Below, one piece after another: positions 42,882 through 54,299 of a stretch of 64,000 nt of DNA. The DNA comes from Maricaulis sp. (lineage in GTDB: Bacteria > Pseudomonadota > Alphaproteobacteria > Caulobacterales > Maricaulaceae): positions 62,001 through 126,000 of the forward strand of contig NZ_JADFAJ010000025.1 of assembly GCF_015665295.1 (NCBI RefSeq), given 5' to 3'. Below the pieces are notes generated by a model. It did not search any database. It saw nothing but the letters and a program-made list of their open reading frames with translations, and was not told the origin of the DNA. Both the position numbers and the translations under genes were made by a program. Numbering within the stretch: position 1 is the first letter of the stretch; each line of letters begins with the position of its first letter.

Positions 42882-42992
42882 ATGGCCGGTGACGGTCAAT
42901 CTACCCCGCCTGCGCCGCTTCCAGCTTTTCTTCCGCCTCCAGCCAACTCATCTCCGCGGCATCCAGCAGTTCGACGGCTTTGGCGCGCTTGA
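42882..42992 (+). CDS. 36-codon frame behind a strong ribosome-binding site; small protein or gene remnant
   Basis: ATG at 42882 follows AGGAGG by six bases. The frame encodes 36 residues, rich in Pro, Ala and Ser, and from about codon 7 overlaps the end of the opposite ABC-F gene. No family is recognisable. It may be a real small protein, or the first codons of a gene whose remainder was lost by a deletion that brought in the ABC-F 3' end. Coding status is doubtful. Confidence 0.25.
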   Translation: MAGDGQSTPPAPLPAFLPPPANSSPRHPAVRRLWRA

Positions 42993-44781
42993 TCTGGAGG
43001 TCGGTCGCGGTCTTGGGGTCTTTCTGGTAGAGGCCGGGGGCGGCGAGGCCCTTGTCGATGACGGCGATGATGCCACGCAGGCGGTCGGCTTCCTTTTCCC
43101 AGCGGGCGATCGTGTCGCGCAGCGGTTTGAGCGCCTTGCGCTGATCGGCGGCCGAACGCCGGGCGACACTCTTTTCGTCGCTGGCGGCGGTCTTTTTCTT
43201 CGGTCCATCCTTCGGGGCGCGGCCGAGCAGGGACTGGCGATAGGTCTCGATATCCTCGTCATAGGGTTTGACCGTGCCATCGCCGACCACCCAGAGCCGG
43301 TCGACGCAGCTCTCGATCAGATGCCGGTCGTGCGAGATGAGGACGACGGCGCCTTCATATTCATTGATCGCCTGGATGAGGGCGGCGCGGCTGTCCATGT
43401 CGAGATGGTTGGTCGGCTCGTCGAGGATCAAGAGGTGCGGGCCCTCAAAGGTGATCAGGTTGAACAGGAGGCGCGCCTTCTCGCCGCCCGACAGCGTATC
43501 GGCCGGGGTCTCCTGGCGGTCACCGGGCAGGCCGAAGGTCGCGAGTCTGGACCGGCGCTGGGCCTCGGTGGCGTCCGGCATCAGCTCGATGATGTGCTGG
43601 TAGGCCGACATGTCCGGTGACAGGCTGTCGATCTGGTGCTGGGCGAAATAGGCGATCTGCATCTTCTTGTGCTTGCGCAGATGCCCCTCGAGCGGATCAA
43701 GCCGGTCGCACAGGAGTTTCGCCATGGTCGACTTGCCGGCGCCATTGCGGCCGAGAATGCCGATCCGGTCCTCGGTGTCGATATTGAGCGTGACGTCGCG
43801 CAGCACCGGCTTGCCGGGTGCGTAGCCGGCCTGGACATTGACCATGCGCACGATCGGCGGCGCCATGCGGCGCTGCGGGCTGGGGAAGTTGAAGGGCGCC
43901 ACCGGGTCTTCGACCTGGGTCGCCACGATCTGCATCTTCTCCAGCCGCTTGACCCGGGACTGGGCCTGCTTGGCCTTGGACGCCTTGGCCTTGAAGCGGT
44001 CGACGAAGGATTGCAGATGGCGCCGCTCGACCTCCTGCTTTTCGACCATCTTCATCTGCAGGCGTTGCCGCTCTGCCAGCGCCTTTTCGAAATCATCATA
44101 GCCGCCATCCCAGACGGTCAGCTTGCCGTTCTTGAGATGGGCGATCTTCTGCATCGCCCCGTTCAGCAGGTCGCGGTCGTGCGAGATCACCAGGGCGGCG
44201 CCGGGGAAGGTCTTGAGGTAGCTCTGCAGCCACATCACGCCTTCCAGGTCGAGATAATTGGTCGGCTCATCCAGCAGGAGAAGGTCGGGCCGGGCGAACA
44301 GGGTGGCCGCCAGGGCGACCCGCATGCGCCAGCCGCCGGAGAACTCGCGGCACGGGCGGCGCTGCTCCTCGCCGGTAAAGCCCAGACCCGCCAGGATGGA
44401 ACCGGCGCGGGCCTCGGCGGTGTGGCTGTCAATGTCGGCCAGCCGAGTCTGGATCTCGGCGATGCGGTTGGGCTCGGTCGCGGTCTCGGCCTCGGCCAGC
44501 AGGGCGGCGCGCTCGGTATCGGCGGCCATCACCACGTCGATCAGGCTGTCATCGCCGCCCGGCGCTTCCTGGGCCACCGAGCCGACGCGGGCGCCTTTCT
44601 GCACGCGGGCCTCACCGCCCTCGGTCGCCGCCTCGCCACGGATCAGGCGGAACAGGGTCGACTTGCCCGTCCCGTTACGCCCCACCAGACCCATCTTGGT
44701 CTTGGCCGGCAGGAAGAGGGTCGCCTGATCAAAGAGCATCCGCCCTTCAATGCGATAGGTGAGGTCATTGATGTGCAACAT
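42901..44781 (-). CDS. ABC-F family ATPase (Uup/YheS type)
   Basis: The 626-residue protein has two ABC domains without membrane parts: Walker [10 protein letters not shown] (34-42) and GRNGAGKST (about 344-352), signatures EFSGGWRMR and [10 protein letters not shown], joined by the charged interdomain linker (about 245-300), and a C-terminal coiled coil (about 555-626). ABC-F proteins bind the ribosomal E site and relieve stalls or give antibiotic resistance. The C-terminal coil favours Uup or YheS rather than EttA. It is divergent from ndk. Confidence 0.93.
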   Translation of the reverse strand: MLHINDLTYRIEGRMLFDQATLFLPAKTKMGLVGRNGTGKSTLFRLIRGEAATEGGEARVQKGARVGSVAQEAPGGDDSLIDVVMAADTERAALLAEAETATEPNRIAEIQTRLADIDSHTAEARAGSILAGLGFTGEEQRRPCREFSGGWRMRVALAATLFARPDLLLLDEPTNYLDLEGVMWLQSYLKTFPGAALVISHDRDLLNGAMQKIAHLKNGKLTVWDGGYDDFEKALAERQRLQMKMVEKQEVERRHLQSFVDRFKAKASKAKQAQSRVKRLEKMQIVATQVEDPVAPFNFPSPQRRMAPPIVRMVNVQAGYAPGKPVLRDVTLNIDTEDRIGILGRNGAGKSTMAKLLCDRLDPLEGHLRKHKKMQIAYFAQHQIDSLSPDMSAYQHIIELMPDATEAQRRSRLATFGLPGDRQETPADTLSGGEKARLLFNLITFEGPHLLILDEPTNHLDMDSRAALIQAINEYEGAVVLISHDRHLIESCVDRLWVVGDGTVKPYDEDIETYRQSLLGRAPKDGPKKKTAASDEKSVARRSAADQRKALKPLRDTIARWEKEADRLRGIIAVIDKGLAAPGLYQKDPKTATDLQIKRAKAVELLDAAEMSWLEAEEKLEAAQAG

Positions 44782-44803
44782 GGGAGAAGCCGCGTAGCGC
44801 GGC

Positions 44804-44832
44804 TTGTGGTGCCGCGCAAGCGCCGCTATAAG
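44804..44832 (+). promoter_or_regulatory. Candidate ndk promoter
   Basis: TTGTGG (44804-44809), a 15-bp spacer and GCTATAAG (44825-44832) precede ndk by 66 bp. A perfect hairpin AAGCCGCG-TAG-CGCGGCTT (44787-44805) touches the -35 box and could be an operator. Confidence 0.45.
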
Positions 44833-44898
44833 CCGCGCGAATCCACAGGCCGGGTGTGTGCCCGGACAATCACAGTTTCAGTCTCAAGGACTTCTCCC

Positions 44899-45321
44899 AT
44901 GGCGATCCAACGCACCTTCTCCATCATCAAGCCCGACGCCACTGCCCGTAACCTGACCGGCGCCATCAATGCCAAGATCGAGGAAGCCGGCCTGCGCATC
45001 ATCGCGCAGAAGCGCATCCGCCTGTCGCGCGAGCAGGCTGAAGGTTTCTACGGCGTCCACAAGGAGCGTCCCTTCTTCAACGATCTCGTCACCTTCATGA
45101 TCTCCGGCCCGGTCGTGGTCCAGGTCCTCGAGGGCGAAGACGCCATCGCCAAGTACCGCACCGTGATGGGCGCGACCAATCCGGAGCAGGCTGACGCCGG
45201 CACGATCCGCAAGGAATTCGCCGAGTCGATCGAAGCCAACTCCGTGCATGGTTCCGACGCTGAAGAGACCGCCGCGCAGGAAATCCCCTTCTTCTTCTCG
45301 GACGACGAAATCGTCGGCTAG
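44899..45321 (+). CDS. ndk: Nucleoside diphosphate kinase
   Basis: The start at 44899 follows AAGGA. The 140-residue protein has the IIKPDA N-terminal motif (9-14) and the phosphorylated His117 in NSVHGSD. It transfers the gamma phosphate of ATP to other nucleoside diphosphates. It is transcribed alone between the ABC-F gene and a strong terminator. Confidence 0.98.
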   Translation: MAIQRTFSIIKPDATARNLTGAINAKIEEAGLRIIAQKRIRLSREQAEGFYGVHKERPFFNDLVTFMISGPVVVQVLEGEDAIAKYRTVMGATNPEQADAGTIRKEFAESIEANSVHGSDAEETAAQEIPFFFSDDEIVG

Positions 45322-45343
45322 GCGAAGCGGCAAGTGCAGACAA

Positions 45344-45377
45344 GAAGGCCCGGCTTTTCAGCCGGGCCTTTCTTTTT
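45344..45377 (+). terminator. ndk terminator
   Basis: AAGGCCCGGC (45345-45354) and its complement (45361-45370) with a six-base loop are followed by TCTTTTTT, 23 bp after the ndk stop. Confidence 0.92.
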
Positions 45378-45477
45378 TGTGCAAGTGCGGGTGCGCCAAT
45401 CTGCGACGCGACCTGACTGCGCCTGATAATCGGTATGAGGGCGCGTGCGATGGATGTGGCTGATCCTTTCGGCCTGA

Positions 45478-48053
<2,576 letters not shown>

Positions 48054-48148
48054 GTGAGGTTCCCGTGGCTTGTTTGGGAGGGGGCTTGCCCTCGCGAAGA
48101 CGCTGCGGTCGCGCGCAGTTTTTCACCATGACGAAGATTTCCCGTCTG

Positions 48149-48165
48149 TCTGACTTTTTTCTGAC
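48149..48165. promoter_or_regulatory. Direct repeat upstream of the CadC-like regulator
   Basis: TCTGAC occurs at 48149-48154 and 48160-48165, 11 bp apart, about one helical turn. OmpR-type winged-helix proteins bind such tandem half-sites. It lies 25 bp before the regulator start in the divergent region with the S41 peptidase. Confidence 0.4.
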
Positions 48166-48189
48166 CGGGGAAAAGGGGTCTTTCCTTCA

Positions 48190-49428
48190 ATGCCTTACAG
48201 AAAGCCTTTCCTGCTTGGCGATTGGCGCGTCACGCCGGCGTCCTGTGAAGTGGCGGGGCCGGGCGGCGTCCAGGAAGTGGAACCCAAGGTGATGGACCTG
48301 CTCTGCCTGCTGGCGGAGGCCGGTGGCGAGGTGGTCACCCGTGAGACGGTTTCCGAGCGGATTTGGCCGGGTGTCACCGTCAATGAGGATGCGATGGGGC
48401 GCTGCGTCTGGAAACTGCGTCGCGCGCTGGGTGATCCGGCCCGCAATCCGCGTTATGTCGGCACAGTGCCCAAGCGCGGCTATCGCCTGCTCGAGCCCGT
48501 TCGCGCCATGCCGGTAAGCGCTGCGACGATGGCGCGGGTGGTGCCGAACTGGATCTGGGGCGTGCTGGGAGCCTTGCTGATTCTCATCGCTTTTCCGGCT
48601 TTCTGGCTGGTCCGCAATGAGGTCGCCGCGACGACCGCGCCGGCGAGCCGGGCGCTGCAGCTGGTCGACCGGGCAGAGGGCTTCTACTACCAGTTCGAGT
48701 TCGACTCCAATGAAGCGGCCATGCGTCTGTACGAGGCCGCGCTGGCGCTTGAGGCTGACAATCCTGCGGCGCTCGCCGGGTTGGCCAATACCATCACCCA
48801 GCGCGTGATCCGCGGTGATGCGGCCAGCTGGGCGAGCGAGCTTGGCACGTCACGTATCGGTCAGGCTGTCGCCACAGGCCTTGGCTCACAGCCCGACGCG
48901 GCGCGGCGCCTGGCGCGCGCGGAGGCGCTTGCGCGCCGGGCCGTGGCAGCGGAACCGGATTACGCGCTGGGCTATCGCGCCGTGGGCCTCGCCCTGTCCG
49001 CGCAGGGGGCGCTGGACGCCGCCATCGAGGCTTACAACCAGGCGCTCACCATCGACCCTGACGCCTGGGAGGCCTGGATAAACCTGTCCGACCTGCACAG
49101 GATCCGCGGCGACGACGCGCTGGCCCTGACCTATCTGGAGCGCGCCTATGAGGCGATGGGACGGGTCTATGAAACCCGGACCGTGCTGGTGCGGCCCTGG
49201 TACAGCCCGACCGGCCTGCTGATCGCGCGCCGACATGCCGAACGCGCCGATCCCGTGACCGCCGAGCTCTGGTATCGCCGGGTGCTGTACTGGGATCCCT
49301 ACAATCGCGACGCCATGGCCGAGCTGGCCGCCCTGCTGCGAAGCAATGGCGACGGCTCTGCTGCGGATGCCCTGTGTGCCGAAGGCATTGCCCGCATCGG
49401 CGATCCGACCCTGTGCGAGCCGCGCTGA
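48190..49428 (+). CDS. CadC-like membrane-bound winged-helix regulator with TPR domain
   Basis: The 412-residue protein has an N-terminal OmpR-type DNA-binding domain (about 5-102, ending in the GTVPKRGYRL strand), one membrane helix (about 120-141) and an extracytoplasmic tetratricopeptide-repeat domain (about 155-400). This is the one-component ToxR/CadC design: DNA binding inside, sensing outside. TPR-type sensors often bind proteins or peptides. The divergent S41 peptidase gene and itself are the most likely targets. Confidence 0.9.
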   Translation: MPYRKPFLLGDWRVTPASCEVAGPGGVQEVEPKVMDLLCLLAEAGGEVVTRETVSERIWPGVTVNEDAMGRCVWKLRRALGDPARNPRYVGTVPKRGYRLLEPVRAMPVSAATMARVVPNWIWGVLGALLILIAFPAFWLVRNEVAATTAPASRALQLVDRAEGFYYQFEFDSNEAAMRLYEAALALEADNPAALAGLANTITQRVIRGDAASWASELGTSRIGQAVATGLGSQPDAARRLARAEALARRAVAAEPDYALGYRAVGLALSAQGALDAAIEAYNQALTIDPDAWEAWINLSDLHRIRGDDALALTYLERAYEAMGRVYETRTVLVRPWYSPTGLLIARRHAERADPVTAELWYRRVLYWDPYNRDAMAELAALLRSNGDGSAADALCAEGIARIGDPTLCEPR

Positions 49429-49553
49429 GCCAGACCTTTCGGCTTCGGCTTCGGACGCAGCGTATTCGGACGGGGTGCCCGAGCCTCGCCGGGCAGGCGC
49501 CGAGGCATGTCTCGAGCGGCCATTCATCGGGTCTGCCAGCGTATGTAATTATG

Positions 49554-49581
49554 TTGCTTGCCCGGGGTTTCACCATATTGT
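49554..49581 (+). promoter_or_regulatory. Candidate promoter of the pentapeptide-repeat gene
   Basis: TTGCTT (49554-49559), a 16-bp spacer and TATTGT (49576-49581) lie 70 bp before the start of the pentapeptide-repeat gene. Confidence 0.3.
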
Positions 49582-49650
49582 TGCGCGCATGAGTGGATGT
49601 GCACGGCACCGGGTCGTCTCGACACGTCATCGATACGACTGGGACTCGAA

Positions 49651-51009
49651 ATGTTTCTGAATTTCATGCAGTTGCCGGCGAAGGCGTTCGCCGCTTGCCT
49701 GGCCATGGCGATGTTTCTCGATGCGGCCGCCGAGGCCCAGAATTTCCCGCAGAGACGCGCTTACCCGCAGTTGGGTCAATCGCTCACCTATGACGACCTC
49801 ATCGCGTGGATTGACGCGCTGGACTGCGATTTTATCGTCAATACCCGTCCGGATTCGCGTGACGCGCGGGTCCAGATGGCCCGGACCAATCGTTTGGACC
49901 AGCCCGGCGTCTGTGTCGCTGAAAGACGCCTCGCCGAAGCACTGGCCGCGCAGGCCCACCGCGACGGTGGTGCCTGTCGTCGCTGTGATTTCCGCAACTG
50001 GAACGGCGCCCTGATCGGTGGGGATTTCGATTTCACCGAGAGTGTTTTCAGTCGCGCCCAATTGGCCAACGACGATTTCGCGAATGCCAATCTCACCCGC
50101 GCCGTTTTCGATTACGCCAACCTGACCGGCGCGAGTCTGGCAGGCGCCAATCTGAGCCAGGCCAACCTGTCGAACGCGAACCTCGCCGGCGCGAATCTCA
50201 CCGGGGCCATTCTGACCGGGGCCAATCTGACGGATGCCAACCTGTCCGGCGCCAACCTGCGCGGCGCCCAGCTCGGCGGGGCCAATCTGCAGCGCGTCAA
50301 TCTGCAGCGCGTGCAAATGGATATGGCCACCCGGCTGGATGACTGGACGGGTCTCGATCTGCGCGGGGCGAGCCTCACCCGCATGCATTTCTTTCAGTTC
50401 GATTTTCGCGGCGCCCGGATGAGCGGAGTCGACTTCACCGGCTCCATACTGAGCGGTGCGAACTTCTCCGACGTCGATCTGACCGATGCGAATTTCAGCG
50501 GCGCCAATCTTCGCTCCACCATTTTCGTCCGGTCCAACCTGACCGGAGCCAACCTGTACCAGCAATGGCTCAACGATACCCAGTTCGGCGACACCATACT
50601 GACGCGGGCCAATATGAATGAGATCACGCTGGGCAATAATCAGCTGATGCGGCTGCAGATGTCCCGCGCCACCCTGGTTGGCGCCAACCTCGCCGGGGTG
50701 AACCTGTTCCGGGCCAACCTGGCCGGGGCCGATTTCAGCCGCGCCAATCTGAACCGCGCCGATCTGTCGAGCACGAGCCTGATCGAGGCCAATTTTACCG
50801 GCGCCAACCTGACCGGCGCGGTATTCGGTCATGCCGACATGAGCCGCGCCAACATCGCCGATGCGGATCTGACCGGGGCCAATCTCACGGCCGTTCAGAA
50901 CATCGCCAGCATCATCATGAGCGAGCAGACCATCTTCTGTCGCACAGTTGGCTATGACGGCAGTGTTTTCAGCTATACCTGCCCGAATGTCAGGATTGAG
51001 GTGAGATAG
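49651..51009 (+). CDS. Exported pentapeptide-repeat protein
   Basis: I start at 49651, where a signal peptide (about 1-30, ending AEAQ) begins; the ribosome-binding site is weak. The 452-residue protein has a distinct N-terminal domain (about 31-110, with three to four Cys, including CRRCDF) and then some 60 pentapeptide repeats of the A(N/D)LxG type in two right-handed quadrilateral beta-helix blocks, broken near 215-235, with a short C-terminal cap containing two Cys. Export is unusual, since the known DNA-gyrase-protecting relatives are cytosolic. Function is unknown. Confidence 0.85.
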   Translation: MFLNFMQLPAKAFAACLAMAMFLDAAAEAQNFPQRRAYPQLGQSLTYDDLIAWIDALDCDFIVNTRPDSRDARVQMARTNRLDQPGVCVAERRLAEALAAQAHRDGGACRRCDFRNWNGALIGGDFDFTESVFSRAQLANDDFANANLTRAVFDYANLTGASLAGANLSQANLSNANLAGANLTGAILTGANLTDANLSGANLRGAQLGGANLQRVNLQRVQMDMATRLDDWTGLDLRGASLTRMHFFQFDFRGARMSGVDFTGSILSGANFSDVDLTDANFSGANLRSTIFVRSNLTGANLYQQWLNDTQFGDTILTRANMNEITLGNNQLMRLQMSRATLVGANLAGVNLFRANLAGADFSRANLNRADLSSTSLIEANFTGANLTGAVFGHADMSRANIADADLTGANLTAVQNIASIIMSEQTIFCRTVGYDGSVFSYTCPNVRIEVR

Positions 51010-51032
51010 GCGGTAAGGCCGCCCCCGGGCGC

Positions 51033-51452
51033 CTAGTCCTCTGACCCCGGCTTTCGCCGCAGCGACTTGGTTTTGGCTTTCTGGGCCTTGGCCGCTTTCA
51101 CGCGCCTGATCGAGGCGAGGGAGGGGCGGGCTTTCTTGCGCGGTTTCGGGGCAATCAGGGCCTTTTCAATCAGCGCCCGCAGCCGGTCGCGGGCATCCGC
51201 CCGGTTGCGCTCGCGCTCGCGATAGGTCTCGGCCCGGATCACAAGGGCGCCATCCTTGGTCATCCGCGAGCCGGCGAGGCGCGCAAGGCGCCGTTTGGCG
51301 GCTTCGGGCAGGGAGGTGTTGCCGGCGAGGTCGAAGCGCAGCTGGACGGCGCTTTCGGTCTTGTTGACATGCTGGCCGCCGGGACCGGAGGCGCGGATGA
51401 AGCGCTCCTCGATCTCGGTCTCGTCAATCAGGATGGTGTCAGCGATCAACAT
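51033..51452 (-). CDS. arfB: Ribosome rescue peptidyl-tRNA hydrolase ArfB
   Basis: The 139-residue protein has the release-factor catalytic GGQ (25-27, in ASGPGGQHVNKTESAV) and a long basic C-terminal tail that in ArfB (YaeJ) enters the empty mRNA channel. It lacks the stop-codon reading domains of RF1/RF2. It frees ribosomes stalled on non-stop mRNA. It stands alone, convergent with the pentapeptide-repeat gene. Confidence 0.94.
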   Translation of the reverse strand: MLIADTILIDETEIEERFIRASGPGGQHVNKTESAVQLRFDLAGNTSLPEAAKRRLARLAGSRMTKDGALVIRAETYRERERNRADARDRLRALIEKALIAPKPRKKARPSLASIRRVKAAKAQKAKTKSLRRKPGSED

Positions 51453-51519
51453 GTCCGGCCTCGCTTGCCTGCCCCTTCATGCCGTGTTTGCAGGCATGCC
51501 CGCAAGGCCTTGCCGTCCT

Positions 51520-52014
51520 TCAGGCGGTGGTGGCCAGGAGGAAGCAGCAGCAAGAGGTCATGGCGCCCACTGTCCTCACATGGTTCCAGCCGGTCCAGCG
51601 GCTGACATAGTCAGGCCAGTAGGCGGCGGTGGCCTGCGCGTCGCCCGCCAGGCTCTGAAGCCGGGTATTCATCGGTACATTGCAGGTCAGTGTGGACAGC
51701 ATGACGAGGACGATGTGGCTGACCGCCCCGAAACCGAACCAGACCGCCATGCCGTGTCGTTCCAGCAGGAAAGCGGCAGCCGCCAAGGCCAGGGCAAGCA
51801 GGGGAAGGGCTTTGAGCATGAGCAGGAATTTCGAGCTGTAGACAGACCGGTTGATGCCGCGCATGGCCTCGGCTCCGGCTCCGGCAGGGGCTCCGGCAGC
51901 GACGCTTGCCGCTGCCAGTCCCCGCATGATGAAGTCGGAAAAGGCGAAGAAGATGCCGGCGACAAGACCGGCGATGAGGCCCAGACCGAGGGCGGCGAGT
52001 GTCAGAATAGTCAT
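51520..52014 (-). CDS. DUF1772 membrane protein
   Basis: The 164-residue protein has four membrane helices and the DUF1772 marks: a start region LGLIAGLVAGIFFAFSDFIM and a late WNHVRTVGAM segment preceding the last helix. The family includes anthrone-oxygenase-like proteins, but most members have no known reaction. Its start overlaps the stop of the NmrA-like gene (ATGA), so the two are made together, under the TetR-type regulator upstream. Pairs of this kind are common in proteobacteria. Confidence 0.87.
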   Translation of the reverse strand: MTILTLAALGLGLIAGLVAGIFFAFSDFIMRGLAAASVAAGAPAGAGAEAMRGINRSVYSSKFLLMLKALPLLALALAAAAFLLERHGMAVWFGFGAVSHIVLVMLSTLTCNVPMNTRLQSLAGDAQATAAYWPDYVSRWTGWNHVRTVGAMTSCCCFLLATTA

Positions 52015-52871
52015 TTGGCCGTTTCCGATTCAGCGGCTTTGGACGTCCATGCATCGCCAGGCAGCGAGGCTGCAAACTCTGCAAAGCTGCGCGGCTTGCG
52101 GCCGAGGGCCCGTTCGACGCCGTCGGTGGTGGCAATGTTGCGCCCGTCCAGCACGGTGCTGAACAAATAGTCGAGCAGCCAGATATGGTCTTCAGGCAGC
52201 CCGGCTTGGCGGGCGCCGTGCAGAAATTCGGCATGAGGAATGTCGATGTGGGTGACCGTGTGGCCGGCCTGCGCCGAAATCAATCCGGCGAGCGCGCCGA
52301 ATGTGAGCGATTGCGGGCCGGTGACTTCATAGAGTGCGCCATCATGCGCCCGTGTCGTCAATGCAGCGGTGGCGATATCCGCAATGTCACGGGCGTCGAT
52401 AAAGGGTTCGGGCGTCTGGCCGACGGGCAGCGGAATCTCGCCTGCCCCTACCATGGGCTGGAAGGCGCCTTCCGTGAAATTCTGGAAGAACCAGCTGGCA
52501 CGGATGATGGTCCAGCGCAGCCCGCTCCTGCGCACGATGTCTTCGCAGGCTTGCGCTTCGGTTTCGCCGCGTCCCGAGAGCAGGACCAGCTGCTGCACAC
52601 CTGCCTGGCGGGCTGCGGCCACGAACGCGGCGATATCCGCCGATGCTCCGGGAACGGCGAGGTCGGGCGCATAGGCAATGTAGGCGGCGCGGACATTTTC
52701 CAGTGCATGGGGCCAGCCGGTGCGGTCTTGCCAGCTGAATGGCCGCTCGGCCGTGCGCGAGCCCTTCCTGACCGGATGGTGGGCGGCCTGCAACTGGTTG
52801 ACGATATGGCGACCGGTCTTGCCGGTGGCGCCGATGACCAGGATGTCGGTCGGGGCGGATAGGTGGTGCAT
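52011..52871 (-). CDS. NAD(P)-binding NmrA/YtfG-like protein
   Basis: The 286-residue protein has an atypical-SDR Rossmann fold with the dinucleotide motif GATGKTGRHIV (14-24) and the VLLSGRG strand, as in NmrA-like or quinone oxidoreductase (YtfG-like) proteins; the catalytic YxxxK is absent. It may sense NAD(P)H redox state or reduce quinones. It is divergent from a TetR regulator, and palindromic sites lie between them. It is coupled to the DUF1772 gene. Confidence 0.87.
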   Translation of the reverse strand: MHHLSAPTDILVIGATGKTGRHIVNQLQAAHHPVRKGSRTAERPFSWQDRTGWPHALENVRAAYIAYAPDLAVPGASADIAAFVAAARQAGVQQLVLLSGRGETEAQACEDIVRRSGLRWTIIRASWFFQNFTEGAFQPMVGAGEIPLPVGQTPEPFIDARDIADIATAALTTRAHDGALYEVTGPQSLTFGALAGLISAQAGHTVTHIDIPHAEFLHGARQAGLPEDHIWLLDYLFSTVLDGRNIATTDGVERALGRKPRSFAEFAASLPGDAWTSKAAESETAK

Positions 52872-52885
52872 CGAATTCTCCGTTT

Positions 52886-52918
52886 CTTGACGCGGTGTAA
52901 ACTTTACGTCGCGTCAAG
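52886..52918. promoter_or_regulatory. Palindromic operator 1 (TetR-type)
   Basis: A near-perfect 33-bp palindrome is centred at 52902: arms CTTGACGCG (52886-52894) and CGCGTCAAG (52910-52918), with an inner GTAAA-C-TTTAC. Only the two bases on each side at 52895-52896 and 52908-52909 break the symmetry. It lies just upstream of the NmrA-like gene. Confidence 0.75.
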
Positions 52919-52927
52919 TGGCATGGG

Positions 52928-52944
52928 CTTGACATCGTGTCAAG
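52928..52944. promoter_or_regulatory. Palindromic operator 2 (TetR-type)
   Basis: CTTGACA-TCG-TGTCAAG is a perfect inverted repeat whose half-site CTTGAC matches that of operator 1. It also contains a TTGACA -35-like hexamer, so binding here could shut off the regulator's own promoter. Confidence 0.7.
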
Positions 52945-53005
52945 TGACGGCGCAGGTTTGGGCTGTCGCCCGGCAGGCGGGTCGGGGCAGTGGGGACATG
53001 CACAG

Positions 53006-53596
53006 ATGCGAGAGGACGGGAGCTCGACGCGGGACAGGATCCTGCAGGCGTGCTGGCAATTGCTGAAGCAGGGGTGTGGAGGTCAAACCCGCATGACGGA
53101 TGTCGCGAAGGCAGCCGGCGTCAGCCGACAGGCGGTCTACCTGCATTTCGCCAACCGGGCCGAGTTGCTGATCGCGGTCACGCACTATGTTGATGCGCGC
53201 AGCGATATTGATGCACGGCTGGCGGCCAGCCGCTCGGCTTCATCCGGTCTGGAGCGACTGGATGCCTTCATCGAGGCTTGGGGGAATTACATCCCGGTCG
53301 TCCATCCGGTTTGCCGCGCATTGCTTGATATGGCGCCCGGTGACGAGGCCGCGCGCCTGGCCTGGGACGACCGGATGACCGCCCTGCGGGACGGATGCGA
53401 GGCGGCGGTCAATGCCCTTGCAAGCGATAGTGTCCTGTCCGGCCAGCATACCGCGATCGCGGCAACCGACCTGCTTTGGACATTGCTGTCGGTGCGCAAT
53501 TGGGAACAGCTCGTGGAGGTCTGCGGCTGGGCGCAGGCGGATTATGTCGCGGAAATGAAGCGTCTCGCGCGATTGGCGATCGTCACGCCGTCCTGA
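53006..53596 (+). CDS. TetR-family transcriptional regulator
   Basis: I use the ATG at 53006 (MREDGSSTRDRIL), which gives 196 residues and the usual short lead to the helix-turn-helix (about 12-58, with MTDVAKAAGVSRQAVYLHFANRAELL in two parts). An upstream ATG at 52937 lies inside operator 2. The C-terminal ligand domain is typical in length. It diverges from the NmrA-like/DUF1772 operon; two palindromes sharing the half-site CTTGAC lie between them, so it very likely represses both directions. Confidence 0.92.
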   Translation: MREDGSSTRDRILQACWQLLKQGCGGQTRMTDVAKAAGVSRQAVYLHFANRAELLIAVTHYVDARSDIDARLAASRSASSGLERLDAFIEAWGNYIPVVHPVCRALLDMAPGDEAARLAWDDRMTALRDGCEAAVNALASDSVLSGQHTAIAATDLLWTLLSVRNWEQLVEVCGWAQADYVAEMKRLARLAIVTPS

Positions 53597-53631
53597 GCCG
53601 GCCTGGCACATGAACGCGGCAGCTCCGGCGA

Positions 53632-54282
53632 TCAGTCGTGCGGATTCATCAGCAATTCAGCTCCGAATTCACGGACTTGCAGGCGGACCCGTTCGCCGGC
53701 GACACGGGCCTTGCCGGAACAGGCGAGAGCGACGCACTGGGCGTAAAGGGCGTGTTCGGCCTGTAGCACACGCGCCGACAGCGTGTCCGGCGTATCGCCC
53801 GGCAGGACAGGCACGGCGGCCTGGCCGATGATCGGTCCGTCATCCATTTCCGGACGCACATAATGGACCGTGCAGCCATGGATCCGCACACCCGCCTCCA
53901 GCGCCCGCTCATGCGTGTGCAGCCCCTTGAAGGCCGGCAGCAGGGAGGGGTGAATATTGATCAGCAGGTCGCGCCAGCGTTCGGTGAACCAGGGCGTCAG
54001 GATGCGCATGAAGCCGGCCAGGCAGACAATCCGTGCGCCGTACAGCCTGATCGTCGAGTCGAGGGCTTCCTCAAAGGATTCCCGGTCATCAAACTCGCGA
54101 TGATTGACGACTTCGGTTTCGATGCCGGCAGCGCGGGCGATTTCGAGCCCGGCGGCGTCAGGATTATTGGACGCCACGAGCACGATCTCGGCCGGAAAGT
54201 CTTCGTCCTGGGCCGCTTCGATCAGGGCCTGCATGTTGGAGCCGCGCCCGGAGATGAGCACGGCGATCTTGGTCTTCGCCAT
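53632..54282 (-). CDS. purN: Phosphoribosylglycinamide formyltransferase
   Basis: The 216-residue protein has SGRGSNMQALI near the N-terminus and the catalytic NIHPSLLPAFKG (Asn/His) with Asp in the RPEMDDGPII segment. It adds a formyl group from 10-formyl-THF to GAR, third step of purine synthesis. It follows purM by 17 bp and is convergent with tetR. purM-purN pairs are conserved. Confidence 0.97.
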   Translation of the reverse strand: MAKTKIAVLISGRGSNMQALIEAAQDEDFPAEIVLVASNNPDAAGLEIARAAGIETEVVNHREFDDRESFEEALDSTIRLYGARIVCLAGFMRILTPWFTERWRDLLINIHPSLLPAFKGLHTHERALEAGVRIHGCTVHYVRPEMDDGPIIGQAAVPVLPGDTPDTLSARVLQAEHALYAQCVALACSGKARVAGERVRLQVREFGAELLMNPHD

Positions 54283-54299
54283 CGTTGTGCCTCTCGCGG

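Noticed and set aside
49627-50832. Minus-strand frame with repeated VGAGQI-like pattern
   Set aside because: The pattern is the mirror of the pentapeptide repeats on the plus strand.
50080-50900. Short DNA repeats that could suggest a CRISPR array or satellite
   Set aside because: The 15-bp periodicity is explained by codons of the pentapeptide-repeat protein; there are no constant repeats with unique spacers.
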